A stretch of 64,000 bases of DNA. Source: Vibrio sp. LaRot3 (GTDB lineage: Bacteria; Pseudomonadota; Gammaproteobacteria; Enterobacterales; Vibrionaceae). Of this stretch, positions 57,865-64,000 are shown one piece after another; positions within the stretch are counted from its first letter, which is position 1, and each line of letters starts with the position of its first letter. The notes under the pieces are model-generated. The model saw only the letters and a program-made list of their open reading frames with translations. It made no database searches and had not been told where the DNA came from. Where the stretch lies: NCBI RefSeq assembly GCF_027587025.1, contig NZ_JAPPTI010000001.1:1178001-1242000 (forward strand), read 5' to 3'. A program made the translations under genes and the position numbers.

Positions 57865-60800
57865 CTATTGCTCTATATTCACTTTGAAAAACAGCGCATA
57901 GAACAACGGAATAACGACTAAGGTCAAAATGGTTGCGAACAACAGACCAAACATAATGGTCACCGCCATACTCTTAAAGAACGGGTCGATAAGCAATGGC
58001 GCAACACCCAATATGGTCGTCAATGCGCCAAGCAACACCGGACGAGCACGACTGGTTGCTGCATCGATAATGGCATGATAAGCCTGCTTACCTTGTGCAA
58101 TCTCGACATCCGCCTGATCCACTAACACAATCGCATTTTTCACCATCATGCCAATCAGGCTCAAGAAGCCAAGAATCGCCATAAACTCAAATGGTGTTTG
58201 AAACACAATCAAACCAAACGTGACCCCAATGACAGCTAATGGCGCAGTTAGCCAAATCACCAATGGCTGACGAATGGCGTTGAACATAAAGATCACTGAT
58301 AGAATCATTGCAGCAAAACCATAAGGCGCCGAGATAACTAAACCTTGGTTAGCATCTTTCGATGCTTTGTATTCGCCATACCAAGTCAGCTGATAACCCG
58401 GTGGCAGCTCTATTGCTTCGATTTGTGTTCTTAACTGGTTAAACGCATCCGAAGTTAATACGCCCGGAGCTGGATCGGCCTGCACCAAAATCGTTGGCAT
58501 GCGATCAATACGGCGTAACATCGCGTCTTGCCAGACAACATCAACAGAATCAACTAACTGACTTACAGGAATATAACCACCCGCAACTTGGCTATACACT
58601 TCGGTATTTTCCACCGCTCGTTGATGGTCACGCTCACCTTGTGGCGCGCGTACCACAATAGGAACGAGATCATTCCCTTCACGATAAACCGCGACATTTT
58701 GCCCATTCAATGTCTGCGCAATAGCTTGGTTTATCTCTTGCGACGTTAAACCAAAACGCTGCGCTTTTTCTGCGGAATAAACAGGCTCAAGAACGGGCAC
58801 TTGCTGACGCCAATCATCTTGTACCGCTATTAAGTTGCTATCAGCCAGCATAATGGCTTTTGCTTGTTCGGCAAGTTGACGCAACACCGCACTGTCTGGG
58901 CCTTTAAAACCAGCCTCGATCTTTTTGCCGCCACCGCGACCCAACATGAACTTCCATACTTTAATCGAAGCATCTGGGTATTTCGCCGACAGCTCATCTT
59001 GCAACTCAACCAGCAGAGGCGCGATTTTTTTGTAGTCATCAATATCAATCAGCAATTGGCCATAAGCCGTGTTACGCGCTTCAGGTGAGTAAGTCAGCAT
59101 AAAGCGCAGACCGCCACCGCCAATAAAGCTAGCAATATTCGTGACACCCTCTTTTGCTTTCACATCTTGCTCAATACTCGCCACTACTCGTTCTGTACGA
59201 CGAATATCTGAGCCTTGCGGTAAATAAACATCCACCACAAACTGCGGGCGCTGCGAGTCTGGCATAAAGCCCGGAGGCACGTATTTCAGGCTGTAAACTG
59301 CAATGGCCATCAAGCCAAACAACATGGCTAAGCTCATCATGCGATGTTTTAGCACCCATGCTAACAAAGCTTTGTACATCGACATCATTTTGCCGACTTT
59401 CACTTCTCCTTTAACCGCTTTGACTTTCAAAAAATCAAAGCAAAGCATCGGCGTCACCGTCACAGCAAACACCCAGCTAAGCAGCATCGAGTATAAAATC
59501 ACCCAAAACAGAGAACCGGCATACTCGCCCATATCGGACGGTGATAGCCCAATCGCGCTGAATGCACAGATACCTACAACCGTGCCGCCAAGCAACGGCC
59601 ATTTGGTAGAGTCCACCACTTCAGATACGATCGTTTGCTTATCTTCTTCAGGGTTTTGCTGTAAGCGAACGAGAATACCGTCAGTCACGACAATCGCATT
59701 ATCCACCAACATACCGAGTGCGATGATCAATGCCCCAAGCGAGATACGCTGCATGGCAATATCTTCGATGAACATGATGCACAGTGTGCCCGCGACCGTC
59801 AGCAACAATACAAAACCAATGATGATGCCGGAGCGTACGCCCATAAACAGCAATAACACGATAAACACGATCGCTACGGCAGCAATCAGGTTATCGATAA
59901 AATTCGCAACCGAAGCACGTACAGAGTCAGACTGCATCGAAATAACATGCAGCTCCATCCCAAGTGGTCGCTGATCTTCGAGTTCAGCCAAACGTGCTTT
60001 TACCGCATCTCCCATATCAACGACGTTACCACCGCTGACATTTGAAATACCAAAGCCAATCGCTCGCTCACCGTTGTAGCGCATCAGCATACTGGCAGGC
60101 TCTTGATATCCACGCTCGACGGTTGCAATGTCACCTAGGCGCATCACAGCACGATCTTGACCGACGCTAATGGGCAGCTGGCGCAACTGTTCAAATGACT
60201 GTACCGAAGTACTCGGAATCACAGGAATGCGCATATCATTGGCATCAATAGAACCCGCCACCGTCACCATGTTCTGCTTTTGCAGTACTTGCAAAACTTG
60301 CTGTGCAGATACACCAAATTTGGCCAAACGCTCACTCGAGATTTCAACAAAAATGGTCTCTTGACGCTCTGCCAAGGTGGCAGTTTTCGCTACGCCATCA
60401 ACCAGCACTGAATCACGTCTCAATTGGTCAACGTAATCTTGCAGCTGCTTATCACTGTAGCCTTCACCCGTTACAGCAAAAAACAGTGCGTACACATCAG
60501 CAAAGTCATCGTTAACCATTGGCGTACCTGCGCCCGGAGGCAATAGGCGTTGTGCATCACTGATCTTACGACGCAGCTTATCCCACACCTGTTGTAGCTC
60601 TGCGACACTGCCTGCAAACTCCAGTTTAATTTCAACTGTAACCTCAGACATGCCCTGCTTAGAAACCGATTTCACCTCTTTGAGTTCTTGCAGAGATTGC
60701 ACCGCCCCTTCAATCACGTCGGTAACTTCATCTGACACTTCTTGTGCGGTTGCGCCGGGATAAGCGGTGTTAATCACCGCTTGGCGAATCACAAACTCTG

Positions 60801-60912
60801 GGTCTTCAAATCGGCCCAATTTTAGGTAACTGATGTAACCACCGATTAAAATCAGTGCAATCAGCACCCAAACACTGGTGCGCTTGGCAATAGTGTAGCG
60901 AGCAATGTTCAT
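57865..60912 (-). CDS. RND efflux pump inner-membrane transporter (AcrB/MexF-type superfamily)
   Basis: Proton-driven exporter of 1015 residues with twelve membrane helices and two large periplasmic loops. The TM4 relay is GMLVDNAIVVTDG near residue 405, again Asp-Asn rather than Asp-Asp. The N-terminal LKLGRFEDPEF motif is shared with the first pump of the window, so both belong to the same subgroup, but they are clearly different proteins. Its start overlaps the adaptor gene by four bases. An outer-membrane channel is not encoded here. Controlled by the divergent TetR protein. Substrates unknown. Confidence 0.87.
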   Translation of the reverse strand: MNIARYTIAKRTSVWVLIALILIGGYISYLKLGRFEDPEFVIRQAVINTAYPGATAQEVSDEVTDVIEGAVQSLQELKEVKSVSKQGMSEVTVEIKLEFAGSVAELQQVWDKLRRKISDAQRLLPPGAGTPMVNDDFADVYALFFAVTGEGYSDKQLQDYVDQLRRDSVLVDGVAKTATLAERQETIFVEISSERLAKFGVSAQQVLQVLQKQNMVTVAGSIDANDMRIPVIPSTSVQSFEQLRQLPISVGQDRAVMRLGDIATVERGYQEPASMLMRYNGERAIGFGISNVSGGNVVDMGDAVKARLAELEDQRPLGMELHVISMQSDSVRASVANFIDNLIAAVAIVFIVLLLFMGVRSGIIIGFVLLLTVAGTLCIMFIEDIAMQRISLGALIIALGMLVDNAIVVTDGILVRLQQNPEEDKQTIVSEVVDSTKWPLLGGTVVGICAFSAIGLSPSDMGEYAGSLFWVILYSMLLSWVFAVTVTPMLCFDFLKVKAVKGEVKVGKMMSMYKALLAWVLKHRMMSLAMLFGLMAIAVYSLKYVPPGFMPDSQRPQFVVDVYLPQGSDIRRTERVVASIEQDVKAKEGVTNIASFIGGGGLRFMLTYSPEARNTAYGQLLIDIDDYKKIAPLLVELQDELSAKYPDASIKVWKFMLGRGGGKKIEAGFKGPDSAVLRQLAEQAKAIMLADSNLIAVQDDWRQQVPVLEPVYSAEKAQRFGLTSQEINQAIAQTLNGQNVAVYREGNDLVPIVVRAPQGERDHQRAVENTEVYSQVAGGYIPVSQLVDSVDVVWQDAMLRRIDRMPTILVQADPAPGVLTSDAFNQLRTQIEAIELPPGYQLTWYGEYKASKDANQGLVISAPYGFAAMILSVIFMFNAIRQPLVIWLTAPLAVIGVTFGLIVFQTPFEFMAILGFLSLIGMMVKNAIVLVDQADVEIAQGKQAYHAIIDAATSRARPVLLGALTTILGVAPLLIDPFFKSMAVTIMFGLLFATILTLVVIPLFYALFFKVNIEQ

Positions 60913-62012
60913 TGCTTAGCCTCTTCATTTAACATCGGACGAACTTGCATACCATCACGTAGGCTTGTTACACCGGCAATCACAACGCGCTCACCTTGCT
61001 CTAAGTTATCCGTGATCTGCACTCTTTGCTTATGCAGATTACCCACTTCAACAAAGCGCTTTGCTACCGTGTTATTGTCTCCAACCACCCATACAAACTG
61101 CTTGCCTTGGTTATCAGGCACAATCGCGGTTACCGGAAGTGTAAACAGCCCTTTATCCGCGTTCGCTTGAGAATCCGCTTGCGCAGGGTATACTTTTACC
61201 GCCATACCCGGTAGTACGCGATAGCCTTGTACATCATCAAAGCCAAGCACGACGGCATAGCTCTGACTATTGGCATCAGCCTGAGTAGCGTATGTACGTA
61301 AGCTCAAATCAAATTTAATTCGGGGAATTGCACTGATCTCCGCTTGCGCTTTAGTGCCATGTAATCCCGATAACATCACGCTATCCGGAATTTGAATCAC
61401 CACCTCAAGATCTTGTAAATCATGTAGGGTAAACACCGTCGCATTCGCTTGAACTTGAGTATGATTATCAACCCACTTTTTACCGATAATGCCAGCAAAT
61501 GGCGCTTCAATCTTGGTGTAATCTAGCTGCCTTTCCGCTTCTGAGTAACGGTTTTTCGCTAGGTTATAACGCGCGGTAATTTCATCTAAACTGCTCTTTG
61601 AAATCGCTTTGCTCTTGTCGTAAATGGCTTTCGCACGTAGGTATTCCGCTTTTACGTTTTCAAGCTCAATCTTGGCAGACGCCAACGCCGTTTTTGCATC
61701 ACGAGAGTCCAACTTAGCTAATAACTCGCCTTGAGCGACTTTCTGTCCTTCTTGAACGTACACATCGCTTAAGCGACCACCAATACGAAATGACAACTCA
61801 GCACGTTCTGCCGCTCTTACTTCGCCATTAAAGCTAAGGCTTTCACCATAGGTAGGTTGAACCACTTCGGTTAACGCAGGTTTAATACTCTGCTTTTGCA
61901 CAGGTGGCTGTGCTTCTGCACCACAACCTAGCAGCGCAAAAGTCGATAAACTAACCGCAATCGCCATTACTAGGCACTTAGGGTTAAACGTATTTTTGTG
62001 CGTTTTAATCAC
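60909..62012 (-). CDS. RND efflux periplasmic adaptor (membrane-fusion protein)
   Basis: Adaptor lipoprotein of 367 residues. Lipobox FALLGC (about Cys30) after a basic N terminus, then the barrel-sandwich domain (SFRIGGRLSDVYVQEGQKVAQGELLA), a helical hairpin about 110-175 and the beta-barrel. I used GTG 62012 because TTGGAG lies seven bases upstream; the GTG at 62033 precedes that site. First gene of a two-gene operon, facing tetR across two matching operators. Confidence 0.87.
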   Translation of the reverse strand: MIKTHKNTFNPKCLVMAIAVSLSTFALLGCGAEAQPPVQKQSIKPALTEVVQPTYGESLSFNGEVRAAERAELSFRIGGRLSDVYVQEGQKVAQGELLAKLDSRDAKTALASAKIELENVKAEYLRAKAIYDKSKAISKSSLDEITARYNLAKNRYSEAERQLDYTKIEAPFAGIIGKKWVDNHTQVQANATVFTLHDLQDLEVVIQIPDSVMLSGLHGTKAQAEISAIPRIKFDLSLRTYATQADANSQSYAVVLGFDDVQGYRVLPGMAVKVYPAQADSQANADKGLFTLPVTAIVPDNQGKQFVWVVGDNNTVAKRFVEVGNLHKQRVQITDNLEQGERVVIAGVTSLRDGMQVRPMLNEEAKQ

Positions 62013-62057
62013 AGGAATTCTCCAAGTCGACACGCGGTCATTGATCAGAAAAACAAA

Positions 62058-62077
62058 AGTAAACTCATGAGTTTATT
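62058..62077. promoter_or_regulatory. TetR operator 1 (pump-proximal)
   Basis: AGTAAACTCATGAGTTTATT: inverted AAACT halves around a short centre. It shares 14 of 20 aligned bases with operator 2 and lies 49 bases from it. Confidence 0.7.
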
Positions 62078-62106
62078 TTTCGGATTTTATGGTGAGATTT
62101 ATAAAA

Positions 62107-62126
62107 AGTAAACTCTAAAGTTTACC
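62107..62126. promoter_or_regulatory. TetR operator 2 (tetR-proximal)
   Basis: AGTAAACTCTAAAGTTTACC with perfect GTAAACT / AGTTTAC arms. It lies about 42 bases before the tetR start; it should allow repression of both tetR and the pump. Confidence 0.75.
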
Positions 62127-62167
62127 TTTTAAGTAGCGATTGTTAGACTGTGAGCCGGAGGGAAGAG

Positions 62168-62767
62168 ATGACCCGTTCAGAACAAAAAAAACGCGCCATT
62201 ATAGAGGCGGCAAAAACAGAGTTTATTGAGAATGGTTTCGCCGCCGCGAACATGAATAATGTGAGTGCAGCAGCCGAAGTCTCTAAACGCACTTTATATC
62301 GCCACTTTGAAAGCAAAGAGATGTTATTCGAAGCGGTGTTGTCTATCGTTCAAGAAGAGATTGAACGCAAAGGTGACTACCCATATCACCCCGAACAATC
62401 ATTGGATGAGCAACTCACTGCGATTACCCACCGTGAAATTGAGGTGCTTTACCAAAACTATGGCATCGCATTTTCACGCACAATTGTGATGGAATTTTTC
62501 CGCCAACCGGAGCTGGCCAAAAGCGTCTCTCAGAGGCTATATCGAACTCGCGCGGTTAATGGTTGGTTTGAGCAGGCCATCGCGGATGGTAAATTTGTGG
62601 CGCAAGATGCCCAAACAATCACCAGCGTCTATATAAGTATCTTCCAAGGGTTACTGTTTTGGCCTCAGGTGCTTGACCTTAACAACAAACCTGAAGGGGC
62701 TGAGTTAGCCAGCAAAGTCGACACGATTGTTTCGACTGTGATTAAAGCTTTCGCGTCGAATCGCTAA
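62168..62767 (+). CDS. TetR/AcrR-family transcriptional regulator
   Basis: Repressor of 199 residues. The N-terminal helix-turn-helix (about 8-55, AAKTEFIENGFAAANMNNVSAAAEVSKRTLYRHFESKEMLFE) is followed by a helical ligand domain with a TetR_C-type tail. ATG 62168 has GGAGG just upstream; the GTG at 62150 would place that site inside the gene. Divergent from the RND operon and probably its local repressor; inducer unknown. Confidence 0.9.
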   Translation: MTRSEQKKRAIIEAAKTEFIENGFAAANMNNVSAAAEVSKRTLYRHFESKEMLFEAVLSIVQEEIERKGDYPYHPEQSLDEQLTAITHREIEVLYQNYGIAFSRTIVMEFFRQPELAKSVSQRLYRTRAVNGWFEQAIADGKFVAQDAQTITSVYISIFQGLLFWPQVLDLNNKPEGAELASKVDTIVSTVIKAFASNR

Positions 62768-62779
62768 ACGCTTTCACCA

Positions 62780-62810
62780 ACGAAAACGCCCCAATTACTG
62801 GGGCGTTTTT
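62780..62810. terminator. Terminator between convergent tetR and the last gene
   Basis: Arms AAAACGCCCC / GGGGCGTTTT with a 7-nt loop and T run. Confidence 0.92.
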
Positions 62811-62828
62811 AGTTTGTAAGCGCGGTTA

Positions 62829-64000
62829 TTATTGATAGCGCTCCATAAAGTAAATGACGTTATTCGACCCCGCCGACACACCAAAGGTCGCTAAGGCTTC
62901 TGGTGGCTGAGTAAAGCTATCAGCCGACTTACAGTCTGACGGAATATCGATCGTCTGTGCGTTGTCATCAATTTTCCAACAATAACCGAGCCACTGCTCT
63001 GAGTCGTTAGCAAACTTAAATGGTACGGTCGCATAACCGGGGTCGCTGCCTTCTATGGTTGTAAGCGATTGACCATCTTTCACTTCATTCATACCAAATG
63101 ACTCCGTTGAAATCACAGGCGCTTTATCTCCTTGCTTCGCTGCTTGTGTGGTCACCGCTTGTTTATTAATAACACCGATACCACCTTCAGTCAGATTCGA
63201 TTCGCTGTCCCATGTATTCACTTCAAAGCGGTTATTGCCACTCCAGTACTCCAACTTCAGGCCCATTGGCAACGTTTGCTGAATCGGACCTGCGGTATTA
63301 TCAATCGACAAACGACCAAAACGTACACTCATTTCATCACCTAATGGAATCGCTCCGCCGCTTAAATCCTCACCACTGCCTAACTCAAAGATAGGTATCG
63401 TCGCATTCGGCACAGAAACTGGTACCTTCATCTGTACAGCAATATTGCTTATCTCGCTGCGACAGCTTGGATCGCGATAAAAAGCATAGGTATCATTTTG
63501 CAGTTGCCAATCACCACCAGACCAAGTTTGGTCAAAATCAATGGCCGTACCTTGATGATGTAGTAGCTGAGTATTACAGGTCGGCGCATTAACGTACTCA
63601 AGCGACGTGGCGGCAAGCTGAGGATAGTCCCCTGCTTGCATGATATCCCCATCGTAAAAACTGAGCGTTTGACCGCCAATCGCTTTCGCCGTTAATGTCG
63701 CCCCAACTAACACATCCGGTTTACCGTAATAAGTCCACGGTTGGTCTTCATGTTTCCAATCTGCGCTGTAGGCTCGACTGAGTGCAAAGTGACTTGGATA
63801 GAAATAACCGACTTGGCGATGGTTATCGATGTTTCTATGGGTAATATCAGTATCTAAGAAACTGGCAAGCCCCGTCACGTTCTTGTAGCTATCTACCTTC
63901 CAACGAGTCGCTAGCGAACCCACATTGCGATATTCAAAACGATTTGATAATAATCCTTGGCTAAACTGTCGATTTAACGCAGAGGTTTCTATTAAGTCTG
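62829..64000 (-). CDS. C-terminal part of a DUF6701 / MshQ-like secreted protein (5' end outside the window)
   Basis: Partial gene: the frame is open to the window edge (reading upstream of residue 1 of the visible ATG/GTG-type start gives continuous coding, for example LLSNRFEYRNV), so the start lies beyond 64000. About 390 residues are visible. The sequence is beta-rich and low in Lys, with a RFGRLSIDNTAGP...LPMGLKLEYWSGN block like the C-terminal domain of MSHA protein MshQ (DUF6701). It would be exported, perhaps a pilus-associated or surface adhesin. The neighbours are not MSHA genes. Family call is by eye. Confidence 0.6.
   Translation of the reverse strand, partial: DLIETSALNRQFSQGLLSNRFEYRNVGSLATRWKVDSYKNVTGLASFLDTDITHRNIDNHRQVGYFYPSHFALSRAYSADWKHEDQPWTYYGKPDVLVGATLTAKAIGGQTLSFYDGDIMQAGDYPQLAATSLEYVNAPTCNTQLLHHQGTAIDFDQTWSGGDWQLQNDTYAFYRDPSCRSEISNIAVQMKVPVSVPNATIPIFELGSGEDLSGGAIPLGDEMSVRFGRLSIDNTAGPIQQTLPMGLKLEYWSGNNRFEVNTWDSESNLTEGGIGVINKQAVTTQAAKQGDKAPVISTESFGMNEVKDGQSLTTIEGSDPGYATVPFKFANDSEQWLGYCWKIDDNAQTIDIPSDCKSADSFTQPPEALATFGVSAGSNNVIYFMERYQ

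Noticed and set aside
59303..59974. 223-residue plus-strand frame inside the second RND pump gene
   Set aside because: It is antisense to a well-supported pump gene, has no ribosome site and its Ser/Thr-rich translation is typical of a shadow frame.
1..64000. tRNA, rRNA, insertion sequence, integron cassette or prophage
   Set aside because: No cloverleaf, transposase, integrase, attC-like repeat or phage gene is visible; intergenic gaps are short and explained by promoters and terminators.

Overview
The window reads as chromosome 1 of a Vibrio (Gammaproteobacteria, Vibrionales). Gene content and order fit this: a VexIJK-type efflux operon, psp, sap, ndh-ycfP, thiK-lpoB-ycfL-hinT, a VC1899-type CARF nuclease, fadR/nhaB/dsbB, ftsK, lrp/ald and yfbV/ackA-pta. 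Base composition is moderate, starts are mostly ATG with a few GTG/TTG, and strong rho-independent terminators lie between most units. I saw no rRNA, tRNA, insertion sequence, prophage, integron cassette or CRISPR array. Most of the window is core genome. Layout: 1-5.9 kb holds a META-domain lipoprotein, the ynjBCD-F transporter operon and a lone glycosyltransferase. 5.9-11 kb (minus strand) holds a SAM methyltransferase, an RluA-type pseudouridine synthase, a chemoreceptor with a FliA-type promoter and a sodium-coupled transporter. 11.2-14 kb holds cardiolipin synthase and metC. 14-20 kb is a tandem-adaptor RND pump operon ending in tag. 19.9-22.5 kb is the phage-shock locus, with pspABC opposite pspF and a sigma-54 promoter before pspA. 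22.6-28.4 kb is sapABCDF plus a GNAT. 28.5-34.8 kb (minus strand) is ndh, ycfP, thiK, lpoB, ycfL, a COG3014 lipoprotein and hinT. 35-38.4 kb holds a second chemoreceptor and the CARF/PD-(D/E)XK protein. 38.5-42.9 kb is a nitric-oxide module: norR, then hcp-hcr behind a sigma-54 promoter with NorR boxes. 43-46.7 kb holds fadR opposite nhaB, then dsbB. 46.9-51.9 kb holds ftsK and lrp opposite ald. 52-57.8 kb holds yfbV opposite ackA-pta, a diguanylate cyclase and a DUF3081 gene. 57.9-62.8 kb is a second RND pump with a divergent TetR regulator and twin operators. The last 1.2 kb is the C-terminal end of a probable MshQ-like/DUF6701 protein that runs off the window. Several units form envelope-stress and defence functions: psp, sap, two RND pumps, cls, lpoB and dsbB. 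The NO module couples sensing (NorR) to Hcp-Hcr. ackA-pta, ald, ndh, fadR and lrp are central-metabolism nodes with visible regulatory DNA: an FNR box upstream of ndh, a palindrome between lrp and ald, and a possible attenuator before ackA. The best candidate for an under-described system is the orphan CARF-nuclease at 37185-38354. Its nuclease motif is intact, its CARF ligand loop is diverged, and no CRISPR-Cas genes are in view. The structured leader with a small ORF upstream of nhaB, the competing hairpins before ackA, and the NorR-box cluster follow. Functions are assigned by recognising families and motifs by eye; no database search was run.
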